Counted from the first letter of the stretch, positions 8,192-18,785 are shown. The stretch: 64,000 nt of DNA from Streptomyces sp. Tue6028 (GCF_002300165.1 NZ_MLCE01000018.1:1-64000), one strand, 5' to 3'. The notes: a model not told the origin generated them from the sequence alone. Made by a program: numbers and translations.

Positions 8192-8242
8192 ACGGCCTCC
8201 CCGCCGCGTAAGCTGTCACAGTTGCTCGGCGAGGGAGGCCGT
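8192..8242 (+). promoter_or_regulatory. inverted repeat in leader of rplY/ctc
   Basis: The arms ACGGCCTCCC (8192-8201) and GGGAGGCCGT (8233-8242) are perfectly complementary and enclose 31 bases, about 105 bases upstream of the rplY start. It could be a leader hairpin or part of the promoter region. Nothing further can be shown from sequence alone. Confidence 0.4.
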
Positions 8243-8347
8243 TCCGCGTTCAGATGCGGACACGGCGGTCCGTTATCGACGCGCTCTTCGTAGCAGGCCG
8301 ATGGTTTGGCCGGGTGACCCCAACCCCGAGATCTACGAGGAGTGAAG

Positions 8348-8947
8348 ATGTCCGAGGTCAAGCTCACCGCCGAGACCCGTACCGAGTTCGGCAAGGGTGC
8401 CGCCCGCCGCGTCCGCCGCGAGAACAAGGTTCCCGCCGTCGTCTACGGTCACGGCACCGACCCCATCCACGTGACGCTGCCGGGCCACGAGCTGCTGCTC
8501 GCGCTGCGCACCCCGAACGTCCTGCTGTCCCTGGACATCGAGGGCAAGAACGAGCTCGCGATCCCGAAGGCCGTCCAGCGCGACGCCATCAAGGGCTTCC
8601 TCGAGCACGTCGACCTGCTCATCGTGAAGCGCGGCGAGAAGGTCACCGTCGAGATCCCGGTCCACGCCGAGGGCGAGCTGGCCGCGGGCGGCAACCTGCT
8701 CGAGCACGTGCTCAACACCCTGCCGGTCGAGGCCGAGGCCACCCACATCCCGGAGTCGGTCACGGTCTCCGTCGAGGGCCTGGAGGCCGGTGCCTCCATC
8801 CACGCCAAGGACATCACGCTGCCCAAGGGCACCACGCTGGCGATCGACGAGGACGCGGTCGTCCTCCAGGTCCTGGCCGCGCAGGCCGAGGAGCCCTCCG
8901 CCGAGGGCGAGGAAGAGGCCGCCGCCGAGGCCGGCGCCGAGGCCTGA
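8348..8947 (+). CDS. rplY: 50S ribosomal protein L25/general stress protein Ctc
   Basis: This 199-residue, long (TL5/Ctc) form of ribosomal protein L25 binds 5S rRNA. The N-terminal L25 domain (about residues 1-90) has MSEVKLTAETRTEFGKGAARRVRRENKVPAVVYG. A C-terminal TL5 beta domain follows, then an acidic Glu/Ala tail. The ATG at 8348 is chosen because AGGAG lies 5 bases upstream; the ORF could start two codons earlier. A strong terminator follows the stop, so pth probably has its own promoter. Confidence 0.96.
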   Translation: MSEVKLTAETRTEFGKGAARRVRRENKVPAVVYGHGTDPIHVTLPGHELLLALRTPNVLLSLDIEGKNELAIPKAVQRDAIKGFLEHVDLLIVKRGEKVTVEIPVHAEGELAAGGNLLEHVLNTLPVEAEATHIPESVTVSVEGLEAGASIHAKDITLPKGTTLAIDEDAVVLQVLAAQAEEPSAEGEEEAAAEAGAEA

Positions 8948-8969
8948 TCCCCGCCGGGATCTCTTCCGT

Positions 8970-9000
8970 CAGCCGCCGCTCCCTCGTGGAGCGGCGGCTG
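8970..9000 (+). terminator. strong hairpin terminator between rplY and pth
   Basis: A perfect 13-bp stem, CAGCCGCCGCTCC with GGAGCGGCGGCTG, has the 5-base loop CTCGT. It begins 23 bases after the rplY stop. Confidence 0.85.
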
Positions 9001-9077
9001 CCGCGTATCGAGAGCACGGCGCGCCGGCAGGACCCGCCGGGTATCCGTCGCCGGGACCCGGCGCGTATCAAGGACAC

Positions 9078-9689
9078 ATGGGAGACACGGACGTGACGAC
9101 CGACGCCAATGCCCCCTGGCTGATCGTGGGCCTCGGCAATCCCGGCCCCGAGTACGCCATGAACCGCCACAACGTGGGCTTCATGGTGGCCGATCTGCTG
9201 GCGGAGCGGATCGGCGGGAAGTTCAAGCGGGCCGGCAAGGCCCAGGCGCAGGTGATCGAGGGGCGCATCGGCCCGCCGGGACCGGCGAACCGCCGGGTGG
9301 TACTGGCGAAGCCGATGTCGTACATGAATCTGTCCGGTGGCCCGGTGAACGCGCTGCGCGAGTTCTACAAGGTGCCGGTGGCGAACATCGTCGCCGTCCA
9401 CGACGAACTGGACATCGACTACGGGGTGCTGCGCCTGAAGCTGGGCGGCGGCGACAACGGCCACAACGGGCTGAAGTCGATGACGAAGGCGATGGGCCCG
9501 GACTATCACCGGGTGCGGTTCGGGATCGGCCGGCCGCCGGGCCGTATGCAGGTCGCGGACTTCGTGCTGAAGGACTTCGCGTCGGCGGAGCGCAAGGAGC
9601 TCGACTACTTCGTGGACCGCGCGGCGGACGCCGTGGAGTGCCTGGTGATCGAGGGCCTGGAGCGGGCGCAGGGCACGTACAACTCCTGA
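9078..9689 (+). CDS. pth: peptidyl-tRNA hydrolase
   Basis: Pth releases peptides from prematurely dropped peptidyl-tRNAs. The protein has 203 residues. It shows VGLGNPGPEYAMNRHNVGF, with the catalytic His at 31, then KPMSYMNLSG, the HDELDIDYG loop with the conserved Asp, and GGGDNGHNGLKS. The ATG at 9078 follows AAGGA; a GTG 15 bases later is an alternative start with its own GGAGA. It is separated from rplY by a terminator and followed by a 24-bp tandem array. Confidence 0.96.
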   Translation: MGDTDVTTDANAPWLIVGLGNPGPEYAMNRHNVGFMVADLLAERIGGKFKRAGKAQAQVIEGRIGPPGPANRRVVLAKPMSYMNLSGGPVNALREFYKVPVANIVAVHDELDIDYGVLRLKLGGGDNGHNGLKSMTKAMGPDYHRVRFGIGRPPGRMQVADFVLKDFASAERKELDYFVDRAADAVECLVIEGLERAQGTYNS

Positions 9690-9742
9690 GCGGACGCGGG
9701 CCTCGGACCCGGGCCCGGCCGGGCTCCCGCGGCCGCCCGGGC

Positions 9743-9862
9743 GGGACGCTCGCACGCCGGACCGCCGGGACGCTCGCACGCCGGACCGCCGGGACGCTCG
9801 CACGCCGGACCGCCGGGACGCTCGCACGCCGGACCGCCGGGACGCTCGCCCGCCGGACCGCC
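9743..9862. repeat. 24-bp tandem repeat, five copies
   Basis: Five head-to-tail units of exactly 24 bases start GGGACGCTCGCACGCCGGAC. Four units are identical and the fifth has one change (A to C). The array lies in the gap after pth and does not belong to a supported gene, although 24 is a multiple of three. Confidence 0.92.
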
Positions 9863-9956
9863 GTCCGCACGCACCGGCCGACGCGAGCGGCCGATGTACG
9901 CGCACAACTGCCGACTTGTCCCCCAGCGGAGTTGACCGAGCGCGCGGCCATGGCCA

Positions 9957-10454
9957 ATGATCCCCGCCATGCCTGCCGTCACCTCCAGTCAGAGCGCGTT
10001 CGCCGCGCTGCGGTTCGGGCGGCTCGCGGCGATGGGCACGGTCGCCGGGCTGATCCTCGTCGCGGGCGTGTGGGCCTCCTGGGGCACCGCTCAGCACGTG
10101 ATGCTCGGCAAGGGCCGGGAGCAGGGCACGATGGTCGTGAGGACCTGCTCGGACGGGCGCTGTTCGGGCCCCTACACGCCGGTGTCGGCGGGTTCGAGGG
10201 CCCGCGCGCGCGTGACGATCGACCAGTCGGTCGCGGTGAAGAAGGGCCGGACGTACACGGTCACCGTGAAGCCGGGCAGCGACGACGTCGTCCGCAGCGG
10301 CCCCGCCGGTCTCCTCTACTCCTGGGTGCCGCTCGCGGGTGCGCTGCTGCTCGCCTCGGTCGTGGTCGCGGGCGGTCTGCGCCTGACGCGTGCGGCGTGG
10401 GCGATGGCGGGCACGGGCGTCGCCCTGCTGACGGTCACCTTCCTCCTCCTGTGA
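9957..10454 (+). CDS. small membrane protein, function unknown
   Basis: This 165-residue protein has an N-terminal membrane segment (MGTVAGLILVAGVWASW), an extracytoplasmic stretch of about 80 residues with two Cys in RTCSDGRCSGPY, and two closely spaced C-terminal membrane segments (LLYSWVPLAGALLLASVVVAGG and WAMAGTGVALLTVTFLLL). The two Cys could form a disulfide. The start may be 9957 or the ATG at 9969; neither has a clear ribosome site. It faces ppc convergently across a strong terminator. I do not recognise the family. Confidence 0.75.
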   Translation: MIPAMPAVTSSQSAFAALRFGRLAAMGTVAGLILVAGVWASWGTAQHVMLGKGREQGTMVVRTCSDGRCSGPYTPVSAGSRARARVTIDQSVAVKKGRTYTVTVKPGSDDVVRSGPAGLLYSWVPLAGALLLASVVVAGGLRLTRAAWAMAGTGVALLTVTFLLL

Positions 10455-10555
10455 ACGTCCGGGGCGCCCGGTCCCCCTCCTGCCTGTGAACGTCCGGGCG
10501 CCCGGCCCTCCTCCTGTGAGCGCACAGCCGCCCCCGGTCCTGGTCCGGTGAACGC

Positions 10556-10593
10556 CGAAGGGCGTCCCCACGCACGCGTGGGGACGCCCTTCG
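10556..10593. terminator. bidirectional hairpin terminator before ppc 3' end
   Basis: The 18-base arms (10556-10573 and 10576-10593) are perfectly complementary with AC between them, so the real stem is about 16 bp with a small loop. It sits between two convergent genes and can serve both. Confidence 0.88.
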
Positions 10594-10606
10594 TGCACGG
10601 GTGCGG

Positions 10607-13339
<2,733 letters not shown>

Positions 13340-13683
13340 AGGTGCGGCTCCTTGCAGTGTTGAAGCTCGTCTGAAGAGTGGGGAATCTCGTTCGAAGCTC
13401 GTCTGGGAGGGAACCCGGGTGGCGACCGCGCGGCGGGTGCCGCTTAGGGACGTGGCATCCGGGAAGAAAACAGAACGGACCGCGCTGTCCGACCGACTCC
13501 AAGGATAGGTGTCCATGCGGACGCGCAGGCTCACGGGCTCTTGCCGCCGGGCTACGCGCTGCCATACTTACGACGCCGTAGGTTACGCAACCGTAGGGAC
13601 TCCCGTCAGACGGCGGGGGGACTCTCGGATGCCGGACCCGGCTCTTCTCCTCTCCTCACCCTCGAACCCCACAGGGGACGCCC
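13340..13683. promoter_or_regulatory. divergent promoter region ppc / acyl desaturase
   Basis: This 344-base gap has no gene. It must hold the promoters of ppc (minus) and the desaturase (plus). The clearest structure is a pair of 15-bp tandem repeats at 13568-13597, listed separately. A duplicated GAAGCTCGTCTG lies at about 13363-13404, close to the ppc start. Confidence 0.6.
13568..13597 (+). promoter_or_regulatory. candidate operator of desaturase-tetR operon (tandem 15-bp repeats)
   Basis: TTACGACGCCGTAGG and TTACGCAACCGTAGG are directly adjacent and match at 12 of 15 positions. Across their junction, GGTT-N4-AACC forms a small palindrome. The site is 86-115 bases upstream of the desaturase ATG. 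A TetR-type regulator is encoded in the same operon, so autoregulation through this site is a fair inference. Confidence 0.5.
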
Positions 13684-14691
13684 ATGACCACGAGCTCCGA
13701 TGTGATCGACGACGCCCCGGAGGCGAACGACTCCCCGCTCCCGTCCGCCACCCTGGGCGGCGAGCAGAAGCGGTCACTCGAACAGATCACGCTTCTTCTC
13801 TTCATCACCGTCCCGTTCCTCGCGCTGCTCGCGGCGGTGCCCCTGGCCTGGGGCTGGGGGGTGAGCTGGCTGGACCTCGGTCTGCTGGTGTTCTTCTACT
13901 ACCTCGGCTGCCACGGCATCACGATCGGTTTCCACCGCTACTTCACGCACGGTTCCTTCAAGGCGAAGCGGCCCCTGAGGATCGCTCTGGCGATCATGGG
14001 TTCGCTGGCGGTCGAGGGGCCTCTGGTGCGCTGGGTGGCCGACCACCGCAAGCACCACAAGTTCTCCGACGCGGAGGGCGACCCGCATTCGCCGTGGCGT
14101 TTCGGGGAGACGGTCCCGGCCCTGATGAAGGGCCTGTGGTGGGCCCACATCGCCTGGATGTTCGACGAGGAGCAGACCCCGCAGGAGAAGTACGCGCCGG
14201 ATCTGATCAAGGACCCGGCGATCCGTGCGATCTCCCGGCAGTTCGTCTTCTGGACGGCGCTGTCGCTGGCCCTGCCGGCGCTGATCGGCGGTCTGGTGAC
14301 GATGTCGTGGTGGGGCGCCTTCACGGGCTTCTTCTGGGGCTCGCTGGTGCGGGTGGCGCTGCTGCACCACGTGACGTGGTCGATCAACTCGATCTGTCAC
14401 GCGGTGGGCAAGCGCCCGTTCAAGTCGCGTGACCGTTCCGGGAACGTGTGGTGGCTGGCCGTGCTCTCCTGCGGCGAGTCGTGGCACAACCTCCACCACG
14501 CGGACCCGACGTCCGCGCGGCACGGCGTGGAGCGCCGGCAGCTGGACTCCTCGGCGCGGATCATCCGCTGGTTCGAGCAGCTCGGCTGGGCGTACGACGT
14601 GCGCTGGCCGTCACGCTCCCGTATCGATTCCCGCCGGAATACGGACGGGACGGGCTCCCGGCGCAAGACGGAAACCGCCGACGCGGCATGA
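13684..14691 (+). CDS. membrane acyl-CoA (stearoyl-type) desaturase
   Basis: This 335-residue membrane di-iron desaturase introduces a double bond into fatty acyl chains, with likely effect on membrane fluidity. The three His boxes are HRYFTH, HRKHH and NLHHADP, with a further HH in LLHHVTWSINSICH. There are about four membrane segments (residues 40-85 and 195-230). GGGGA precedes the ATG. Its stop overlaps the start of the TetR gene by 4 bases (ATGA), so the two are translationally coupled. Confidence 0.94.
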   Translation: MTTSSDVIDDAPEANDSPLPSATLGGEQKRSLEQITLLLFITVPFLALLAAVPLAWGWGVSWLDLGLLVFFYYLGCHGITIGFHRYFTHGSFKAKRPLRIALAIMGSLAVEGPLVRWVADHRKHHKFSDAEGDPHSPWRFGETVPALMKGLWWAHIAWMFDEEQTPQEKYAPDLIKDPAIRAISRQFVFWTALSLALPALIGGLVTMSWWGAFTGFFWGSLVRVALLHHVTWSINSICHAVGKRPFKSRDRSGNVWWLAVLSCGESWHNLHHADPTSARHGVERRQLDSSARIIRWFEQLGWAYDVRWPSRSRIDSRRNTDGTGSRRKTETADAA

Positions 14692-15365
14692 TTGACGGCG
14701 TGGCGACCGACTCCAGCACTCCGAGCAGCAACGACAAGCCGCGGCGTGCGCGCCGCACCCGCATGACCGGTGCCGAGCGTCGTCAGCAGCTGCTGGAGAT
14801 CGGCCGCACCCTGTTCGCGGCCAAGGGTTTCGAGGGCACGTCGGTGGAGGAGATCGCGGCCAAGGCCGGTGTCTCCAAGCCGGTGGTGTACGAGCACTTC
14901 GGCGGCAAGGAGGGCCTGTACGCGGTGGTCGTGGACCGCGAGATGCGGCGGCTGCTGGACATGGTGACCAGCTCGCTGACCGCAGGGCATCCGCGGGAGC
15001 TGTGCGAGCAGGCCGCCTTCGCCCTGCTGGACTACATCGAGGAGTACACGGACGGCTTCCGCATCCTCGTCCGTGACTCCCCGATCCCGCAGTCGACGGG
15101 CTCGTTCGCGTCCCTGATCTCGGACATCGCCACCCAGGTGGAGGACATCCTGGGCCGGGAGTTCAAGAGCCGCGGTTTCGACCCGAAGCTCGCGCCGCTG
15201 TACGCGCAGGCGCTGGTCGGCATGGTCGCCCTGACGGGCCAGTGGTGGCTGGACGTCCGCAAGCCCCGCAAGGCGGAGGTCGCGGCGCACCTGGTCAACC
15301 TCGCCTGGCACGGTCTGGACGGCCTGGAGCCGAAGCCCCGCCTGATCGGGCACCGCAAGTCCTAG
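14688..15365 (+). CDS. TetR-family regulator coupled to desaturase
   Basis: This 225-residue protein starts at an ATG overlapping the desaturase stop. The N-terminal helix-turn-helix spans about residues 30-76 (RRQQLLEIGRTLFAAKGF, SVEEIAAKAGVSKPVVYEHF). The C-terminal ligand domain includes LLDYIEEYTDGFRILVRDSP and WWLDVRKPRK. TetR regulators next to desaturases usually sense acyl-CoA; that role and binding to the repeats at 13568-13597 are inferred. Confidence 0.92.
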   Translation: MIDGVATDSSTPSSNDKPRRARRTRMTGAERRQQLLEIGRTLFAAKGFEGTSVEEIAAKAGVSKPVVYEHFGGKEGLYAVVVDREMRRLLDMVTSSLTAGHPRELCEQAAFALLDYIEEYTDGFRILVRDSPIPQSTGSFASLISDIATQVEDILGREFKSRGFDPKLAPLYAQALVGMVALTGQWWLDVRKPRKAEVAAHLVNLAWHGLDGLEPKPRLIGHRKS

Positions 15366-15406
15366 AGGGGACCGGGTGGGAGTCAGCGCCCCCGCCCCGG
15401 TCCCGC

Positions 15407-15766
15407 TCAACGGGGTTCGAGGAACTCCAGGCGGTTGCCGACGGGGTCCTCGGAGTAGAAACGCCGATGGCCGGGGAGGTCGTCGTCCCAGGTCACGACC
15501 GCTCCCAGGGCTTCCAGGCGGGCGGCGTACGCCGTGATGCCGGCGACCCGGAGTCCGGGGTGGGCCTTGCGGGCCGGCCGGAAGTCCTCCTCGACGCCCA
15601 GGTGCAGCCGCACCGGCCCGGCCGTGAACCAGCAGCCGCCGCGGGCGGCGAGGACGGGCGGCTTGGGCACCTCGGTCATCCCGAGGACACCGACGTAGTA
15701 CGCGCGCAGCCGGTCCTCGGAGCCGGGCGGGGCGGCGAGCTGGACGTGGTCGACGGCGACGAGCAT
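15407..15766 (-). CDS. VOC (glyoxalase-like) family protein
   Basis: This 119-residue protein has two beta-alpha-beta modules: VDHVQLAAPPGSEDRLRAYYVGVLGMTEV and the C-terminal RFYSEDPVGNRLEFLEPR. These match the vicinal-oxygen-chelate fold. His7 and the C-terminal Glu residues are candidate metal ligands. Its ATG shares one base with the stop of tam (TGATG), so it is translationally coupled to that gene. Substrate is unknown. Co-transcription with tam and probable TamR control are inferred from layout. Confidence 0.85.
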   Translation of the reverse strand: MLVAVDHVQLAAPPGSEDRLRAYYVGVLGMTEVPKPPVLAARGGCWFTAGPVRLHLGVEEDFRPARKAHPGLRVAGITAYAARLEALGAVVTWDDDLPGHRRFYSEDPVGNRLEFLEPR

Positions 15767-16584
15767 CAGCGGGCCGTCCGGGCGACGGCGAACAGACGGC
15801 GGAAGGGCAGGACCGTGCCGTAGGGCTCGGCCGGGTAGGCGTCGCGGAGCAGCTCCCGGTACTCGGCGACGAAGGCGTCCCGCGCCTCCGGTTCGTCGGC
15901 GAGGGCGGTGAGCACGGGACGCAGGGCGGTGCCCTTCGCCCAGTCCAGGACCGGGTCCTCGCCCGTCAGCTGCTGCATGTACGTCGTCTCCCAGACGTCC
16001 ACCGCGCAGCCGAGGCGGGCCAGCCGGTCCAGGTAGACGAGCGGGTCGTGGACGGAGTCGTCGGGGCGCAGGAGGCCGCCGAGGTGCTCCTTCCAGCGGG
16101 CGGTGCCGGCGAGTTCCCGCAGCAGGGCGTGCAGGGGCGCGTCGAGGTTGTTCGGGACCTGGAAGGCGAGGACGCCCCCGGGGGCGAGGGCGTCGAGCCA
16201 GCCGGAGAACGCGTCGAGGTGGCCCGGCACCCACTGGAGCGCCGCGTTCGAGACGATCATGTCGTACGTCTGGGTCGGCGCCCAGTCCGTGAGGTCCGCG
16301 TGGGCGAAGTCGAGCAGGCCGCCGCCGGCCGTGGCGCCCGCGTACTCCTTCGTCCTGGCGAGCATCTCCGGGGAGTTGTCGTAGCCGGTGATGTGCGCGT
16401 CCGGCCAGCGTTCGGCGAGCTGGACGGTGACGTTGCCGGGGCCGCAGCCGAGGTCGGCGATGCGGGCCGGTTCGTGCGGGAGGGCCGGGACCCGGGCGAG
16501 GAGGTCGGCGAAGGGCCGCGCGCGGTGCTCGGCGTGACGCAGGTACTGGCTGGGGTCCCAGGTGGGGGTGGTGCCGGCAGTCAT
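15766..16584 (-). CDS. tam: trans-aconitate 2-methyltransferase
   Basis: This 272-residue S-adenosylmethionine-dependent enzyme methylates trans-aconitate, an inhibitor formed from cis-aconitate when aconitase is stressed. The SAM motif is IADLGCGPGN (residues 42-51). Family features are WDPSQYLRHAEHRARPFADLL at the N-terminus and SNAALQWVPGH. The start at 16584 follows GAGGAGG; an upstream in-frame ATG at 16686 is not supported. It is divergent from a MarR-family gene, the arrangement known in S. coelicolor where TamR controls tam. The call rests on motifs plus that context. Confidence 0.9.
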   Translation of the reverse strand: MTAGTTPTWDPSQYLRHAEHRARPFADLLARVPALPHEPARIADLGCGPGNVTVQLAERWPDAHITGYDNSPEMLARTKEYAGATAGGGLLDFAHADLTDWAPTQTYDMIVSNAALQWVPGHLDAFSGWLDALAPGGVLAFQVPNNLDAPLHALLRELAGTARWKEHLGGLLRPDDSVHDPLVYLDRLARLGCAVDVWETTYMQQLTGEDPVLDWAKGTALRPVLTALADEPEARDAFVAEYRELLRDAYPAEPYGTVLPFRRLFAVARTAR

Positions 16585-16726
16585 GAGGGCCTCCTCGGAA
16601 CGACGGTCGCAAGAACAAGCGGCCGGACCCGGCGGCCGGGCCCGCGGCGGACCCCCGATCGCCGCGGCCGCGGGGCCGTGCGGCACCGCGGGGCGCCCGG
16701 CCGCCTGCCTCCACCCTCACACCTAA

Positions 16727-16768
16727 GATATCTCGACGTCAAGAGACTTCACATCAAGAGACTTCATG
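16727..16768. promoter_or_regulatory. candidate TamR operator with 15-bp direct repeats
   Basis: The palindrome TCTCGACGTCAAGA (16731-16744, one mismatch) overlaps TCAAGAGACTTCA, which occurs at 16739-16751 and again at 16754-16766, exactly 15 bases apart. The block lies between divergent tam and tamR and ends about 15 bases before the putative tamR -10 element. MarR-family proteins bind such dyads. Confidence 0.65.
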
Positions 16769-16781
16769 TCGACACAACCAC

Positions 16782-16787
16782 TACACT
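16782..16787 (+). promoter_or_regulatory. putative -10 of leaderless tamR
   Basis: TACACT is followed by 7 bases and the tamR ATG at 16795, with no ribosome site between. This spacing is typical of leaderless actinobacterial transcripts. The TamR operator candidate covers the -35 area. Confidence 0.55.
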
Positions 16788-16794
16788 GATCGTC

Positions 16795-17292
16795 ATGGAG
16801 GACGAGGTCGATCGGCTGGTCGCAGCGTGGCGCCGGGAGCGCCCGGACCTCGACGTGGAGCCGCTGGAAGTACTCAGCCGGGTGAGCAGACTGGCCCGGC
16901 ACCTGGACCGCGCACGCCGCCTGGCGTTCTCCGAGCACAGCCTGGAGCCCTGGGAGTTCGACGTCCTGACCGCGCTCAGGCGCGCCGGATCGCCCTATCA
17001 GCTCTCCCCCGGACAGCTGCTCACCCAGACCCTCGTCACCTCGGGCACGATGACCAACCGCATCGACCGGCTGACGAAGAAGGGCCTGGTGGAGCGCCTC
17101 CCCGACCCGAGCGACCGCAGGGGTGTGCTGGTACGCCTGACGGACGAGGGCCGCGACCGGGCGGACCAGGCGCTGGCGGGCCTGCTGGAGCAGGAGCGCG
17201 CGATCCTGGCGGAGCTCAGCAGGACCCAGCGCGGCGAACTGGCCGGACTGCTACGCCAGTTGACCGCCCCGTTCGACAACATCCCCGGCTAG
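16795..17292 (+). CDS. tamR: MarR-family regulator TamR
   Basis: This 165-residue winged-helix protein has a long N-terminal helix (VDRLVAAWRRERPDL), DVLTALRRAGSPYQLSPGQL, recognition helix TSGTMTNRIDRLTKKGLV, and the wing DPSDRRGVLVRLT. It is divergent from tam. The S. coelicolor orthologue is known to bind between the two genes and to respond to citrate, isocitrate and trans-aconitate. No ribosome site precedes the ATG. The last 42 bases overlap the 3' end of the convergent NarL-type regulator gene. Confidence 0.9.
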   Translation: MEDEVDRLVAAWRRERPDLDVEPLEVLSRVSRLARHLDRARRLAFSEHSLEPWEFDVLTALRRAGSPYQLSPGQLLTQTLVTSGTMTNRIDRLTKKGLVERLPDPSDRRGVLVRLTDEGRDRADQALAGLLEQERAILAELSRTQRGELAGLLRQLTAPFDNIPG

Positions 17293-18018
17293 GTCGACGG
17301 GCCCGACGCCGGCCCGGCGGGCGAGTGCCACCGCGGCCAGCGTCGAGTGCACGCCCAGCTTGCCGAGGACGTTCTGCATGTGCGTCCGGACGGTGTGCGG
17401 CGACAGGAACAGCCGCTCGGCCACGGCCTTGCGCCCCAGCCCGGCCACCATGCAGCGCAGCACCTCCCGCTCCCGGGGCGTGAGCGACTCGACGAGCCGC
17501 TCGCTCTCCGTCCGGTGCTTGCGCGCCGCGGTCAGCTCCCGCAGCACGCCCGTGAGCAGGGCGGGCGGCAGGTGCGTCTCGTCGCGCAGCACTCCGCGGA
17601 TGACGGTGAGCAGACGCGACAGGGAGCAGTCCTTGGCGACCCACCCCGAGGCGCCCGCCTGGAGCGCGAGCGCGGCGCGACGCGGATCGTCCTTCTCCGC
17701 CAGTACGACGGTGCGGACGCTCGGCTGCCCGGACCGCACGCCGGCCACGAGCGAGATGCCGTCGACGATGCCGTCCTCGTTGCTCTCCTGGACCTGCACC
17801 GCCGGACGCATCCCGGGCAGATTGCCGCCCAGGTCCGCGTCGACGAGCAGCACGTCGAACCGGCGTCCCTCCGCGGCCGCGCGTTCCAGGCAGCGCAGCG
17901 CGGCGGGGCCGCTGCCCGCGGCGGACACGTCGACGTCGGGCTCGGCCGCGAGTGCGGCAGCGAGCGACTCGGCGAAGATGCGATGGTCGTCGACGACCAG
18001 TACTCGGATGCGAACCAC
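17251..18018 (-). CDS. orphan NarL/LuxR-type response regulator
   Basis: This 255-residue protein has a receiver domain (residues 1-130) with the acidic pair Asp10-Asp11, phospho-acceptor Asp60 in VLLVDAD, and Lys in GWVAKD. The usual Thr/Ser is replaced by Ala (VVLAEKDD). The C-terminal LuxR helix-turn-helix is LTPREREVLRCMVAGLGRKAVAERL with SPHTVRTHMQNVLGKLGV. The GTG at 18018 follows GGGGG; a GTG four codons upstream is possible. No sensor kinase is adjacent. The 3' end overlaps tamR by 42 bases tail to tail. Confidence 0.92.
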   Translation of the reverse strand: MVRIRVLVVDDHRIFAESLAAALAAEPDVDVSAAGSGPAALRCLERAAAEGRRFDVLLVDADLGGNLPGMRPAVQVQESNEDGIVDGISLVAGVRSGQPSVRTVVLAEKDDPRRAALALQAGASGWVAKDCSLSRLLTVIRGVLRDETHLPPALLTGVLRELTAARKHRTESERLVESLTPREREVLRCMVAGLGRKAVAERLFLSPHTVRTHMQNVLGKLGVHSTLAAVALARRAGVGPVDLAGDVVERGGQLA

Positions 18019-18285
18019 TGAAACCCCCACTGTCGGGGGACGACCGGTGCGGGTACGGCGCCCGAAGTGATCCCGGACCGCTTCCGGTCCGGAAAGCAGG
18101 GTGCCTCAGCCGCACGGCCGCCGCCGTGCTGGAAGTGCTACCCCCACTTCGGGCGTCGTACCCGACTGTCTCGCCCCCTGATCAGCACCGGCCCCCACCG
18201 GCGCTGTTCATCAGGGTAAGGCGAAGGGCCCGGAGCGGAAGGTAAATCGCAGAACTGGTTGGCCAGCGCGTTTATGGTGAGCCTT

Positions 18286-18729
18286 ATGTTTCGTATCGAG
18301 ACAGGAGACGACAAAGACCGGCGGGATCTGCTCCGCCGAAGTCTGCTCGACACCAACACACGGGCGTCTCCCGTCCTCCGCGCCCTGCGCGGAACCCCTG
18401 GTGAACGGGAAGTTCCGCTCCACGTATGGGCCTTGGACGCCGACGGCGCACTCGCCGGGGGACTTGTCGGCCACACCTGGACGACGTGGCTGCACGTGAC
18501 CTACCTGTGGGTCGACGACCGGCACCGCGGCGCCGGACTCGGCTCGCGCCTGCTCGCGGAGGCCGAGCGGCTGGCCGGCGACGAGCGCGGCTGCCGCGCC
18601 GCCCGTCTGGAGACCTGGGACTTCCAGGCCCCCGGCTTCTACCGTCGCCACGGCTACGACGTGGTCTGCGTGATCCCGGACTATCCGCCGGGCGTCACGG
18701 AGTACACCCTGACCAAGCAACTGGCCTGA
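18286..18729 (+). CDS. GNAT-family N-acetyltransferase
   Basis: The protein has about 147 residues with the GNAT acetyl-CoA motif in LWVDDRHRGAGLGSRLLAEAERLA and the C-terminal ETWDFQAPGFYRRHGYDVVCVI strand-helix. The N-terminus has FRIETGDDKDRRDLLRRSLL. In-frame starts at 18274 (ATG) and 18277 (GTG) are alternatives; GGTGAG favours the ATG at 18286. Substrate is not predictable. It converges on galK across a terminator. Confidence 0.88.
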   Translation: MFRIETGDDKDRRDLLRRSLLDTNTRASPVLRALRGTPGEREVPLHVWALDADGALAGGLVGHTWTTWLHVTYLWVDDRHRGAGLGSRLLAEAERLAGDERGCRAARLETWDFQAPGFYRRHGYDVVCVIPDYPPGVTEYTLTKQLA

Positions 18730-18744
18730 CGGCGGCGGGTTCCG

Positions 18745-18777
18745 GCCGGGCGGACCGCTTCGCGCGGCCCGCCCGGC
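18745..18777. terminator. bidirectional hairpin between GNAT gene and galK
   Basis: The arms GCCGGGCGGACCGC and GCGGCCCGCCCGGC form a 14-bp stem with one mismatch and a 5-base loop. It lies between convergent genes. Confidence 0.8.
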
Positions 18778-18785
18778 GTCCTCGC

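Noticed and set aside
9743..9862. Possible CRISPR array
   Set aside because: The five 24-bp units are directly adjacent with no spacers and no cas genes nearby.
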